Positions 26,996 to 35,180 of a stretch of DNA of 64,000 nt are shown here, in pieces. The notes under the pieces are model-generated. The model searched no databases, was not told the DNA's origin, and saw only the letters and a list, made by a program, of their open reading frames with translations. The stretch comes from Kordia sp. SMS9 (lineage in GTDB: Bacteria > Bacteroidota > Bacteroidia > Flavobacteriales > Flavobacteriaceae), in assembly GCF_003352465.1 (NCBI RefSeq), contig NZ_CP031153.1, forward strand, positions 312,001-376,000, given 5' to 3'. The stretch's first letter is position 1. Every line of letters starts with the position of its first letter. The position numbers and the translations under genes were made by a program.

Positions 26996-27011
26996 TGTAA
27001 CCTTTGTTACA
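26996..27011. promoter_or_regulatory. Operator 1 (TGTAAC-CTTT-GTTACA) before the Crp/Fnr regulator
   Basis: Perfect inverted repeat with a 4-bp spacer, 84 nt upstream of the regulator ATG. A -7-like box TAATTTTG at 27032-27039 ends 35.5 nt from the operator centre. Suggests autoregulation. Confidence 0.8.
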
Positions 27012-27094
27012 GCACAAAAACTTAAAAAAACTAATTTTGATACTCAAATACTTTTAGTACTTTTAAAAGAAAACTAAAACACCAAATCGCACTC

Positions 27095-27730
27095 ATGATT
27101 CAAGAACTTAAAGACAATTACGGACAGCTGTTTGAAGAAGAACTTCTGAATGAAATTGCACAAGTTGGCACGTTTAAAGAAGTTCCTGCAGGTTTTACGA
27201 TGTTAGCGATTGGCGATTATATTCGCGGTGTTCCTTTGTTAATTTCGGGAGCTATGAAAGTCATGCGAGAAGACAAAGAAGGCGACGAACTTCTACTCTA
27301 CTATTTAGAAAGTGGCGAAACCTGTTCTATGACGATGAATTGCTGTATGGGACACACGAAAAGCGAAATTAAAGCTGTAGCAGAACAAGACACAAAATTG
27401 ATCATGGTTCCTGTGCAAAAAATGGAAGAATGGACTGCCAAATACAAATCGTGGCGCGATTTTGTGTTTCAAAGCTATCACACGCGACTCAACGAAGTAT
27501 TGCACATTTTGGACAGCGTTGCATTTGAAAAAATGGACCAACGCTTACTCAATTATCTTAAAGAAAAAGTCCGCATCAACAAAACCAATACCATTCACAA
27601 CACACATCAAGAAATTGCCTACGATTTGCACAGTTCCAGAGTTGTAATATCACGACTTTTAAAGAAATTAGAACAAATGGGACGCATTGAATTGCATAGA
27701 AATCATATTAAAATCATAAATTTAGACTAA
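27095..27730 (+). CDS. Crp/Fnr family regulator, probable reactive-sulfur sensor
   Basis: The 211-aa protein has a cyclic-nucleotide-type sensor barrel (about residues 20-120), a dimer helix and a winged-helix DNA-binding domain with THQEIAYDLHSSRVVISRLL at about 170-189. The barrel holds a Cys group, C77 and C83-C84 (GETCSMTMNCC), in place of the cyclic-nucleotide phosphate-binding motif. That suggests thiol, persulfide or metal sensing rather than cAMP. The genes around it handle sulfide and thiosulfate, and five copies of one palindrome, including one before this gene, fit a Crp-type dimer. I infer that it controls itself and the four neighbouring transcription units. Confidence 0.88.
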   Translation: MIQELKDNYGQLFEEELLNEIAQVGTFKEVPAGFTMLAIGDYIRGVPLLISGAMKVMREDKEGDELLLYYLESGETCSMTMNCCMGHTKSEIKAVAEQDTKLIMVPVQKMEEWTAKYKSWRDFVFQSYHTRLNEVLHILDSVAFEKMDQRLLNYLKEKVRINKTNTIHNTHQEIAYDLHSSRVVISRLLKKLEQMGRIELHRNHIKIINLD

Positions 27731-27733
27731 TTA

Positions 27734-27749
27734 TGTAACTTTTGTTACT
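27734..27749. promoter_or_regulatory. Operator 2 (TGTAAC-TTTT-GTTACT) before TauE/SafE
   Basis: The same palindrome as operator 1 with one end base changed. It sits just after the regulator stop codon, 52 nt upstream of the next ATG. A GTTCTTTG box ends 36.5 nt from its centre. Confidence 0.8.
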
Positions 27750-27800
27750 GCAAAATGCGCATACGATTCTGTTCTTTGCACTGACAAACACCCAACAATT

Positions 27801-28598
27801 ATGGAAATACTTGGCTATGTTAGTGCCTTGATTATTGGAATTTCTCTAGGTCTTATTGGCGGTGGCGGCTCTATATTAGCAGTTCCCGTGCTTGCGTATC
27901 TATTTGCTGTGAACGAAAAAGTAGCCACTGCATATTCACTATTTATTGTAGGAACCAGCGCACTTGTTGGTGGACTGAAACAGCATATGAAAGGCTTTGT
28001 TGACTGGCGAACCGCAATCGTTTTTGGTATTCCTTCCATTATTGGAGTCACAATCGTACGCTATTATGTAATTCCTGCATTGCCAGATATTTTATGTACC
28101 ATTGGAAATTTTGAATTTACGCGCAGAATGGGCATGTTCGGTTTGTTTGCCGCACTCATGTTTCCCGCAGCTATTTCCATGCTGAAAGAACGCAAAGAAA
28201 AAGAAAATGCAGGCACCATTTCATACAATTATCCATTAATCATCCTAGAAGGTTTAGTTGTAGGCTCCATTACAGGAATGATTGGTGCTGGCGGTGGTTT
28301 TTTAATCATCCCTGCGTTGGTTTTATTGGCAAATGTTGAAATGAAAGTCGCTGTTGGAACTTCTTTAGTAATTATTGCGTTTAAATCCTTACTAGGCTTC
28401 TTTTTGGGAGATGCATTAACGATGGAAATTGATTGGCAATTCTTAGCTATTTTCACAACCATTTCACTCATCGGAATCTTTATTGGGAGTTATCTAGGGA
28501 ATTTCGTCGATGGAAAAAAACTCAAAAAAGGATTTGGCTATTTCATTTTTGTCATGGCTATTTTCATCTTCTACATGGAGTTTTTCGTGAAGCAATAA
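27801..28598 (+). CDS. TauE/SafE family sulfite exporter / sulfur-compound permease
   Basis: The 265-aa protein is an integral membrane protein with about seven to eight helices in two similar halves. Each half starts with a Gly-rich loop typical of the family: GLIGGGGSILAVPVL near residue 17 and GMIGAGGGFLIIPALVLL near 159. Family members export sulfite, sulfoacetate or related compounds or import organosulfur substrates. It is preceded by operator 2 and followed by operator 3 and the persulfide dioxygenase, so a role in moving sulfite or another product of sulfide oxidation is likely. Confidence 0.9.
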   Translation: MEILGYVSALIIGISLGLIGGGGSILAVPVLAYLFAVNEKVATAYSLFIVGTSALVGGLKQHMKGFVDWRTAIVFGIPSIIGVTIVRYYVIPALPDILCTIGNFEFTRRMGMFGLFAALMFPAAISMLKERKEKENAGTISYNYPLIILEGLVVGSITGMIGAGGGFLIIPALVLLANVEMKVAVGTSLVIIAFKSLLGFFLGDALTMEIDWQFLAIFTTISLIGIFIGSYLGNFVDGKKLKKGFGYFIFVMAIFIFYMEFFVKQ

Positions 28599-28618
28599 AA
28601 ATTCACAAAAGGCAATTC

Positions 28619-28634
28619 TGTAACATAAGTTACT
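28619..28634. promoter_or_regulatory. Operator 3 (TGTAAC-ATAA-GTTACT) before the persulfide dioxygenase
   Basis: Third copy of the palindrome, 47 nt upstream of the chosen ATG at 28682. A TACTTTTA box (28656-28663) ends 36.5 nt from its centre. This would place the transcript start close to the ATG at 28682 and argues against the earlier in-frame ATG at 28643. Confidence 0.8.
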
Positions 28635-28681
28635 GTGTATAAATGTTTCGCGATGTACTTTTATCTCAAAAATTAGACCTC

Positions 28682-30088
28682 ATGAACATAGAACAAATAT
28701 ACACAGGGTGCTTGGCACAAGGCGCATATTACATAGAAAGTAATGGCGAAGTGGCAATTATTGATCCATTACGTGAAGTACAACCCTATATTGACAAAGC
28801 AGCACAACAAAACGCGACTGTAAAATACATTTTTGAAACACATTTTCATGCCGATTTTGTTAGCGGACATGTAACACTTGCCGAAAAAACAGGTGCGCCA
28901 ATTATCTACGGTCCTAATGCAAATCCTACGTTTAAAGCACTTATTGCCGAAGATCAGCAGGAATTTACACTTGGAAACATCACTATTATTGCATTACACA
29001 CACCAGGACATACCATGGAAAGTACGTCCTATCTTTTGCGTGATGAAAACGGAAAAGATCATGCATTGTTTAGTGGCGACACATTATTTTTAGGCGATGT
29101 TGGAAGACCCGATTTAGCACAAAAAACAGGTGCGATTACGGTAGAAGATTTAGCAAGTCATTTATACGATAGCTTGCGCGAAAAAATCATGCCGTTAGCT
29201 GACGAAGTAATAGTGTATCCTGCGCATGGAGCTGGTTCTGCCTGCGGAAAAAACATGATGAAAGAAACCATGGATACGCTAGGCAATCAGAAGAAAGTGA
29301 ATTATGCCTTACGTGCAGATATGACCAAAGCAGAATTTATTAAAGAAGTGACAGATGGTTTGTTGCCGCCACCAAGTTATTTCCCCGAAAATGTAAAACT
29401 TAACAAAGAAGGCTACGACGACATTTCAGAAGTACTAAAACGTGGAACCACGGCATTATCACCCACAGAATTTGAAGTGATTGCCAATGAAACCAACGCG
29501 ATTGTTTTAGACGTGCGTCCTCAACATGAATTTGTCAAAGGACACATTCCGCGATCTATCTTTATTGGCTTGGACGGAAGTTTTGCACCTTGGGTTGGCG
29601 CGTTGATTGCGGATACAAAACAACCAATTCTTTTGGTAACTCCCGAAAATCGTGAAGAAGAAGCCGTGACACGTTTGTCGAGAGTTGGTTTTGATCATAC
29701 ATTAGGATATTTGCAAGGCGGATTTAACGCTTGGAAAAAAGCCGCTAAAGAATATGATACAATCAGCTCAATTTCAACGGAAACCTTTCAAGAAGCTTTT
29801 CAAAATGAACTCGCTGTTTTTGATGTTCGTCGCGAAAGTGAGTTTGCTTCAGAACACGTAATCGAAGCCAAAAACACACCATTACATTATATCAATTCGC
29901 ACTTAGCGGAATTTCCACAAGAAGAAACTTTCTTTGTCCATTGCGCTGGCGGATACCGAAGTGTCATTGCAGCTTCTATCTTAAAAAGTAGAGGCATTCA
30001 CAACCTGGTTAATATAGAAGGTGGATTTAAAGCGATTAAAGAAACAGACATTCCTGTGTCGGAATATGTATGTCCGTCAAGTTTATAA
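28682..30088 (+). CDS. MBL-fold persulfide dioxygenase (ETHE1-like) with two rhodanese domains
   Basis: ETHE1-type enzymes use iron and O2 to oxidise glutathione persulfide to sulfite. The 468-aa product starts MNIEQIYTGCLAQGAYY. The beta-lactamase fold carries THFHADFVSGH (about residues 57-67), TPGHT and GDTLFLGDVGRPD, the family signature. Two rhodanese domains follow: the first (about 270-350) lacks the catalytic Cys (LLVTPEN in the loop position), the second (about 365-460) keeps it in HCAGGYRS. The inactive-active pairing is usual for this fusion. Preceded by operator 3. Together with the transporters and the single rhodanese it would detoxify or use sulfide-derived persulfide. Confidence 0.95.
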   Translation: MNIEQIYTGCLAQGAYYIESNGEVAIIDPLREVQPYIDKAAQQNATVKYIFETHFHADFVSGHVTLAEKTGAPIIYGPNANPTFKALIAEDQQEFTLGNITIIALHTPGHTMESTSYLLRDENGKDHALFSGDTLFLGDVGRPDLAQKTGAITVEDLASHLYDSLREKIMPLADEVIVYPAHGAGSACGKNMMKETMDTLGNQKKVNYALRADMTKAEFIKEVTDGLLPPPSYFPENVKLNKEGYDDISEVLKRGTTALSPTEFEVIANETNAIVLDVRPQHEFVKGHIPRSIFIGLDGSFAPWVGALIADTKQPILLVTPENREEEAVTRLSRVGFDHTLGYLQGGFNAWKKAAKEYDTISSISTETFQEAFQNELAVFDVRRESEFASEHVIEAKNTPLHYINSHLAEFPQEETFFVHCAGGYRSVIAASILKSRGIHNLVNIEGGFKAIKETDIPVSEYVCPSSL

Positions 30089-30230
30089 AATCACTATCGA
30101 GTGCAATTGAAAATACAACTGTTTATGAAATTTGGTATGATAAAAAACCGATCAACTGTGCTCGATATGCTACAAAAAATCATCTTTTATTTCTTAAAAA
30201 TTAGTTAAAAATAGATTGCAACACGAACTT

Positions 30231-30246
30231 TGTAACTTTGGTTACT
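30231..30246. promoter_or_regulatory. Operator 4 (TGTAAC-TTTG-GTTACT) before the rhodanese gene
   Basis: Fourth copy, 60 nt upstream of the rhodanese ATG at 30307. The box TAATATTG (30268-30275) ends 36.5 nt from its centre. Confidence 0.8.
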
Positions 30247-30306
30247 GTCCTAGAAACAGAATTGTGCTAATATTGCATCTAAGAAATCCCCCTAAACCCC
30301 AATCTA

Positions 30307-30651
30307 ATGTCTTTTATTAACTCCTTATTTGGCGACAAAACATCTTCGGCAGATGCTATAAAAATTTTGGATGCAACAACATTCAAAGACGCTATTGCTG
30401 CTGGAGATGTTCAATTAGTTGACGTACGCACCAAGCTAGAATTCAACGCTGGACATATTGAAAATGCTGTGAATATTGACTTTTTCGATCGTGCTAACTT
30501 TAATGAAAATTTTGCTGGTTTTAATCGTGAAAAACCTGTGTATCTCTATTGTCGATCTGGGCTTAGAAGTCAACGCGCTGCCAAAAAACTTCTGAAAATA
30601 GGTTTCAAAAAAATATACGATTTGAAAGGTGGCTACAAAGCTTGGAAGTAA
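30307..30651 (+). CDS. Single-domain rhodanese-like sulfurtransferase
   Basis: The 114-aa protein is one rhodanese domain: VQLVDVRTKLEFNAGHIENAV, split by normal spacing, then the active loop YLYCRSGLRSQRAA with the catalytic Cys (about residue 79), and DLKGGYKAWK at the C-terminus. There is no signal peptide. The CRSGLR loop fits a thiosulfate or persulfide sulfurtransferase. It has its own operator and ends directly against the stop codon of the convergent methyltransferase gene. Confidence 0.93.
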   Translation: MSFINSLFGDKTSSADAIKILDATTFKDAIAAGDVQLVDVRTKLEFNAGHIENAVNIDFFDRANFNENFAGFNREKPVYLYCRSGLRSQRAAKKLLKIGFKKIYDLKGGYKAWK

Positions 30652-31248
30652 CTATTTTGACAATACCAATGTCGTCATACTTCGCAAGTCGTGCACGTTG
30701 GTGCTTTTTACAGGTTCTAATAGCGAAAGTTGATGTGTTTTTAAGATTTCATTCAATACTGTACGCGTCAGCAGAAAACGCTCAGATGCATCTGGTAAAA
30801 AATACACGCCATTTTGCAAATGCGTAGGTTTGCCTTCAATACCAATATCTGAAGTCATTCGTATAAATAAACTTCCTTCTTTTTTCAACACACGTACCAA
30901 TTCAAAAAACATTTCTTTAAAATGTGCTTCACTTTTGGCAAAATGCAACACCGCATTGCACAACACATGATCAAAAGTTTGATCAGGAAAAGGCAACTCT
31001 TCTACAGTGGCGACTTTACAATTGGCAGCAGATTTTGGATAGCGTTGTTGTAAATTTTCAACGTGTTCTGCATTGGAATCTATCGCAAAAAAATCAAAAC
31101 CACTTTCGTGAAAATACTGCAAATTTCGTCCGCTTCCACAACCTGCATCTAAGAGTACATCATGCGGTTTGTAACGTCCTTTTAGAATTTGATCGAGCAG
31201 ATAAATATCTGTATTTCCTACAATTTCAGCTAAAATTTGTTGTTTCAT
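30652..31248 (-). CDS. Class I SAM-dependent methyltransferase
   Basis: The 198-aa product (start at 31248, MKQQILAEIVGN) has the SAM-binding glycine motif LLDAGCGSGRNLQYF (about residues 35-49), the acidic loop FAIDSN, and the post-motif region FDHVLCNAVLHFA. This is the Methyltransf_11/25 type, with a small-molecule or unknown substrate. It is the only leftward gene inside the sulfur block; its 5' end faces the YeeE gene, and operator 5 lies 39 nt upstream of its own start, so it too may be under the same regulator. Confidence 0.88.
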   Translation of the reverse strand: MKQQILAEIVGNTDIYLLDQILKGRYKPHDVLLDAGCGSGRNLQYFHESGFDFFAIDSNAEHVENLQQRYPKSAANCKVATVEELPFPDQTFDHVLCNAVLHFAKSEAHFKEMFFELVRVLKKEGSLFIRMTSDIGIEGKPTHLQNGVYFLPDASERFLLTRTVLNEILKTHQLSLLEPVKSTNVHDLRSMTTLVLSK

Positions 31249-31287
31249 ACCGATAAAAATAGTGAATTCGGTCAATTTTCGCGATTT

Positions 31288-31303
31288 TGTAACCTAAGTT
31301 ACT
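31288..31303. promoter_or_regulatory. Operator 5 (TGTAAC-CTAA-GTTACT) between methyltransferase and YeeE genes
   Basis: Fifth copy, in a divergent gap: 43 nt upstream of the YeeE ATG (31347) and 39 nt upstream of the methyltransferase start. TTCTTTTG ends at 31332, 36.5 nt from its centre on the YeeE side. Confidence 0.8.
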
Positions 31304-31346
31304 TTTTACATCGTATAATTTTATTTCTTTTGTTAAAAATTTTGGT

Positions 31347-31904
31347 ATGAATTGGATATACGAACCTTGGCCTTGGTACGTTTCAGGTTTTATGATTGCT
31401 TTGATTATGTTTTTGCTGATCCTCGTTGGAAAAAACTTTGGAATGTCGAGCAACTTGCGTACGATGTGTAGTATGTGCGGCGCTGGAAATAAGGCTGATT
31501 TTTTTCGTTTTGATTGGAAAGCACAGCGTTGGAATTTAACAGTAGTTGTAGGAGCGATTATTGGTGGATTTATTGCTCATGAATTCCTAACAGTAAGTGA
31601 TGCGGTGGCGATCAATCCAAAAACGGTTGCAGATTTACAAGCGTTGGGATTTGAAAGTGCAGGAACAGCTTATTTACCCGAAACGTTATTTTCTTTGGAT
31701 GTTTTTGCTGATGTAAAAAACCTTTCATTATTGATTATTGGCGGATTTTTAGTCGGTTTTGGCGCACGGTATGCGGGCGGATGCACTTCTGGACATGCCA
31801 TTTCAGGATTGAGTAATTTACAATTGCCTTCACTCCTTGCTGTCATTGGCTTCTTTATTGGCGGTTTACTTATGATTCACTTTATTTTCCCTTTACTTTT
31901 TTAA
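31347..31904 (+). CDS. YeeE/YedE family protein, first half (thiosulfate/sulfur transporter)
   Basis: YeeE-type proteins import thiosulfate through conserved Cys residues. This 185-aa protein has about four to five membrane helices. The family loop GGCTSGHAISGLS is present near residue 150, with a GARYAGG approach. A further Cys pair lies at TMCSMCGAGN near residue 42, which is less usual and may bind metal or sulfur. It is followed 2 nt later by a second short YeeE-like gene; the two correspond to halves of the long transporter and probably assemble together. Confidence 0.92.
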   Translation: MNWIYEPWPWYVSGFMIALIMFLLILVGKNFGMSSNLRTMCSMCGAGNKADFFRFDWKAQRWNLTVVVGAIIGGFIAHEFLTVSDAVAINPKTVADLQALGFESAGTAYLPETLFSLDVFADVKNLSLLIIGGFLVGFGARYAGGCTSGHAISGLSNLQLPSLLAVIGFFIGGLLMIHFIFPLLF

Positions 31905-31906
31905 TT

Positions 31907-32320
31907 ATGAGAACACTTACATATTTATTAATCGGAATTGTATTCGGAATTACCATGTTTAAGTCGGAAGCTGCTTCGTGGTTTCGCATTTATGAAATGT
32001 TCAAGTTTGAATCGTTTCACATGTACGGAATTATTGGTGTTGCTGTCGTTTTGGGCGTTATAGGTACATTTGTAATTAAACGCTTTGATATCAAATCATT
32101 TTACGGAGAGAGAATTCACTTCTTCCCGAAACAAAGAAAGTTTAAGCGCTATATCTTTGGTGGAATTTTATTCGGATTCGGTTGGGCATTGGCTGGTGCA
32201 TGTCCTGGACCAATGTTTACCTTGTTAGGCGCAGGATTTTTGCCAATTTTAGTGGTGATTGTTGCAGCATTGTTGGGAACGTTTGTGTATGGTTTGTTGA
32301 AAGATAAGTTGCCGCATTAG
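31907..32320 (+). CDS. YeeE/YedE family protein, second half (DUF6691-type)
   Basis: The 137-aa protein has four predicted membrane helices and the conserved GWALAGACPGPMFTLLG motif near residue 100, whose Cys corresponds to a sulfur-relay residue in YeeE. It is tightly coupled to the preceding half (2-nt gap). Together they should carry thiosulfate or another sulfane-sulfur compound across the inner membrane. Last gene of the sulfur regulon. Confidence 0.92.
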   Translation: MRTLTYLLIGIVFGITMFKSEAASWFRIYEMFKFESFHMYGIIGVAVVLGVIGTFVIKRFDIKSFYGERIHFFPKQRKFKRYIFGGILFGFGWALAGACPGPMFTLLGAGFLPILVVIVAALLGTFVYGLLKDKLPH

Positions 32321-32530
32321 TTTGGTGTTTTAAAAATACTTTTTCATTTTATATTTAGCGGTTCACATTTTTTTATTATTGTGAGTTGGTCGCTTTGCTC
32401 CTGTTATGAGTTATTTTCAATTTAAAATTTAAAATTCTAAACTTCTTCTGCTTTTTCGCGACAAGTTACACTTATAAATAATATATTTTAAAAGCTTTCG
32501 TTTCGTATGTTAGACACTTACAAACTAATT

Positions 32531-33664
32531 ATGAAACAAACTTTACTACTACTCTTTTTCATTACAAGCTCCATTGGGTATACACAAAATGAAACTACTT
32601 TTGAGGTAAAGATTGATGCCAATATGGAGAATGCAAACGATCCTGAAGAGAAAGAAATTATAGCACTTTGGACAAACTATTTACAATCTGGAGAGTATCA
32701 AAATGTAGCAACTACTTTTTGGGACACAAGTCAATACCGAATTCCTGATTATTTTTTATGGATGGTGGATCTTAGATCGCTTCGTACAAGAACGCCAAAA
32801 GTACAATGCACGATACTAGGCATCTTTGCCGTTGAAAATGGTCATTACGCCGTTAAAACCTCTTTAGCGCATCTTACCGAAGATAATACCGTTGTTTTAG
32901 AAGCTATCCTTTCGGTGTATGCTAAAAAAGTGAATGGACAATATTTGCTTGTCAACAGCTCGCAATATCACAAAGATATTTGGCAAAAAAAGCAGGTTGG
33001 CAACATTACATATTACATTCATCCCATGCATCAATTTGAGGAGAAAGATGCTGTACGCATGAACGTCTTTAATGAGGAAATTGCAAAAAAACTTAGGACT
33101 TCTCCTATTTCGTTTGATTATTTTGTGAGCAGTTATTCTAGAGAAATTGTGCGTTTGTTAGGCTATGAGTATATGTCTAAAATTTACATTCCTGGACAAA
33201 CTGGCGGTGTTGCTGATGTTCAAAATCGAATTGTGTATGCTGGAAATAATTCTACTTATTATGCGCACGAATTGGTTCATAATTATACGTATGAGCTTTA
33301 TCCTAACGCTAATCATTTTTGGTTGAACGAAGGTTTTGCAACATATATGGGCGGAAGTAGCGGCTATGATTTGGAATGGCATATACAAAAATTAAAAGCG
33401 TATGTTTTAGAAAATCCAGATTTTGAAATTTCTTTATCCGAATTGCGTGGTTATATTCCCAATGGACAACACAATACAGAATTTCGTTATGTGATTGGTG
33501 GAATTATTTGTAAGAAGGTATTTGAAGAACACGGAATGGACGGCGTTATTGAAGGATTGCGAACTGTAGATACCGATGAAGATTTCTTTAAGTTTATCAA
33601 AGAGAAATTAAACATAAAAGAAGAAGATTTTTCCTCATATATTAAAGAAATTGTTGTAAAATAA
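32531..33664 (+). CDS. Secreted gluzincin-type metallopeptidase-like protein
   Basis: The ATG at 32531 gives 377 aa with a signal peptide (MKQTLLLLFFITSS...). The first half has a beta-rich domain without clear family. The second half carries a zinc-peptidase site: AHELVHNYTYELYPN at about residues 246-260 and the glutamate ligand in WLNEGFATYMG about 17 residues later. That HExxH...NEGFA arrangement belongs to the M1/peptidase-MA-like group. Substrate unknown. Exported to the periplasm or beyond; no T9SS domain seen. Confidence 0.8.
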   Translation: MKQTLLLLFFITSSIGYTQNETTFEVKIDANMENANDPEEKEIIALWTNYLQSGEYQNVATTFWDTSQYRIPDYFLWMVDLRSLRTRTPKVQCTILGIFAVENGHYAVKTSLAHLTEDNTVVLEAILSVYAKKVNGQYLLVNSSQYHKDIWQKKQVGNITYYIHPMHQFEEKDAVRMNVFNEEIAKKLRTSPISFDYFVSSYSREIVRLLGYEYMSKIYIPGQTGGVADVQNRIVYAGNNSTYYAHELVHNYTYELYPNANHFWLNEGFATYMGGSSGYDLEWHIQKLKAYVLENPDFEISLSELRGYIPNGQHNTEFRYVIGGIICKKVFEEHGMDGVIEGLRTVDTDEDFFKFIKEKLNIKEEDFSSYIKEIVVK

Positions 33665-33692
33665 CTATTTTGAGTATCCAAATGAAGTAGCT

Positions 33693-34256
33693 GTGAAATC
33701 ACAAATTAAGTATATCGAATTGAAAAGTAGTTACAACGATAACGGTCCGGCGTGGATTGGAATGGTTTCGTTTTCCAAAAGTGGAAAAACACTTTATTTT
33801 AATAATACTGCTTTTCAGAGTTTGGGCGGCAGTGGAATTGCTGGAAATTATTTTGATGTGGAAACAGATGATGAATATTGGATTTCAAACCCAAAGAAAA
33901 ATTTAACTGATAGACATCGTTTTGGCGGCGGAACAATTGCGGTTGAGAAACGAATTTTGCCTGAATATCTTAAAATTATTGGAAGAACTGAATTGCCGAA
34001 AAAGGGTTATGAACTCGTTGATGTGGATGTAAATATTCCGAAAGAACGTATTACCGCATTAGAGAATGAGCGTTTGGAACCCATTGAATTTGATGCGCGA
34101 CTTCACTTTAAAAAACCGAATGAACTTACAATTGAGGAACTTCAATTTTTGATTGAAGACTTGAATAGTAATGAGGAAAATTCGATCTATAAAAAATCAC
34201 GAAAAAGCATCAAAAAAAGACGTTTTGAGTTGGAACAAGAATTGGAAAAACGTTGA
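33693..34256 (+). CDS. Conserved hypothetical protein, cytoplasmic
   Basis: The 187-aa product starts with GTG and reads KYIELKSSYNDNGPAWIG early, with YFDVETDDEYWISNPKKN near residue 52 and a charged helical end. I recall similar flavobacterial proteins without assigned function, sometimes mislabelled as metabolic enzymes. No catalytic motif is seen. It begins 28 nt after the metallopeptidase stop codon. Confidence 0.65.
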   Translation: MKSQIKYIELKSSYNDNGPAWIGMVSFSKSGKTLYFNNTAFQSLGGSGIAGNYFDVETDDEYWISNPKKNLTDRHRFGGGTIAVEKRILPEYLKIIGRTELPKKGYELVDVDVNIPKERITALENERLEPIEFDARLHFKKPNELTIEELQFLIEDLNSNEENSIYKKSRKSIKKRRFELEQELEKR

Positions 34257-34271
34257 TCACTCCACAACAAC

Positions 34272-34295
34272 AACTCAATACTAACATCTCAATAC
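34272..34295 (-). repeat. Heptamer-family repeat, short copy
   Basis: On the minus strand: AGTATTGAGATGTTAGTATT. Two AGTATTG cores are separated by AGATGTT, a spacer also present at 34377 and 35181. Confidence 0.7.
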
Positions 34296-34376
34296 TTATT
34301 AAAAACTTTTTACGAATTCACGAATTATTCTCGAATCAAAATATATGATTATATAGAAAATAGTTACTTTGAAGAT

Positions 34377-34412
34377 ATCTCAATACTAACATCTCAATAC
34401 TCAATACTAACT
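34377..34412 (-). repeat. Heptamer-family repeat abutting the response regulator stop codon
   Basis: Minus strand reads from the TAA stop into GTTAGTATTGAGTATTGAGA, then a further TGTTAGTATTGAGAT. Three AGTATTG units, in the same 3' position as the arrays after two other genes. Confidence 0.75.
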
Positions 34413-35065
34413 TAAATAAGCTTTTGCGATTTTGCTTTTTGTACGGCTTCCATTTTGTTGTGTACTTGTAGTTTTCGGTATATGTTTTCTATGTGTTTGC
34501 GGATGGTTCCGGAAGAGATGAATAGGTTTTCTGCGATTTCGTTGTAATTCAATCCTTTGCTTAATTGCAACAACACATCGGTTTCGCGTTTGGTGAGTTT
34601 TACTTTTTCAATTTCTTCATCATTCTCTGTGATTTGAAGCGGATTTCGTAATAAATTCAACGCTTTCAACGCAATACTTGGCGACATGGGCGCACCATCG
34701 TTCACGACTTCCAGAATGGATTTGTGAATGTTTTCCGCGTTGATTTCTTTCAATAAATATCCATCTGCACCCGCTTGAATCGCCTTGAAAATATGTTCTT
34801 CATCGTCAAAAACGGTTAACATGATAATTTTGATCTGCGGATGCTTTTCTTTGATGATTTCCGTTGCTTTGATGCCGTCCATTTCTGGCATTTGAATGTC
34901 CATCAGAATGACATCAATATTGTGATTTGCCTCAAGTTTTCCCACCATTTCCGCACCATTTGCAGCTTTAAACTTAAATACAAAATCGTCAAAGAAAGAT
35001 AATTTTTCTATCACAGCTTTGGCTAAAAAATGGTTGTCTTCCGCAATGGCAATTTTGAGTTTCAT
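34412..35065 (-). CDS. NarL/LuxR family response regulator
   Basis: The 217-aa protein has a receiver domain with the acidic pair near residue 10 (AEDN), the phospho-acceptor Asp in VILMDIQMPEMDG (about residue 56) and the conserved Lys in YLLKE. A LuxR-type HTH follows (LTKRETDVLLQLSKGLNYNEIA and SSGTIRKHIENIYRKL). It is downstream of a histidine kinase gene on the same strand, so the two form a two-component system. Target genes are not known. Confidence 0.95.
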   Translation of the reverse strand: MKLKIAIAEDNHFLAKAVIEKLSFFDDFVFKFKAANGAEMVGKLEANHNIDVILMDIQMPEMDGIKATEIIKEKHPQIKIIMLTVFDDEEHIFKAIQAGADGYLLKEINAENIHKSILEVVNDGAPMSPSIALKALNLLRNPLQITENDEEIEKVKLTKRETDVLLQLSKGLNYNEIAENLFISSGTIRKHIENIYRKLQVHNKMEAVQKAKSQKLI

Positions 35066-35180
35066 GTTTTTTTTGGTTTATAGATTTGTTTGTTGTTTGT
35101 TTAGAAACTTCCTAATACCTGAGACCTAATTCCTTTATTACTGATTCGTTTTACTTCTTTTAAACGCTGAACTTTGCAAC

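Noticed and set aside
30652..31248. Methyltransferase read as a sulfur-metabolism enzyme by position alone
   Set aside because: The sequence shows only a general SAM methyltransferase; a sulfur role is kept as a hypothesis, not as annotation.
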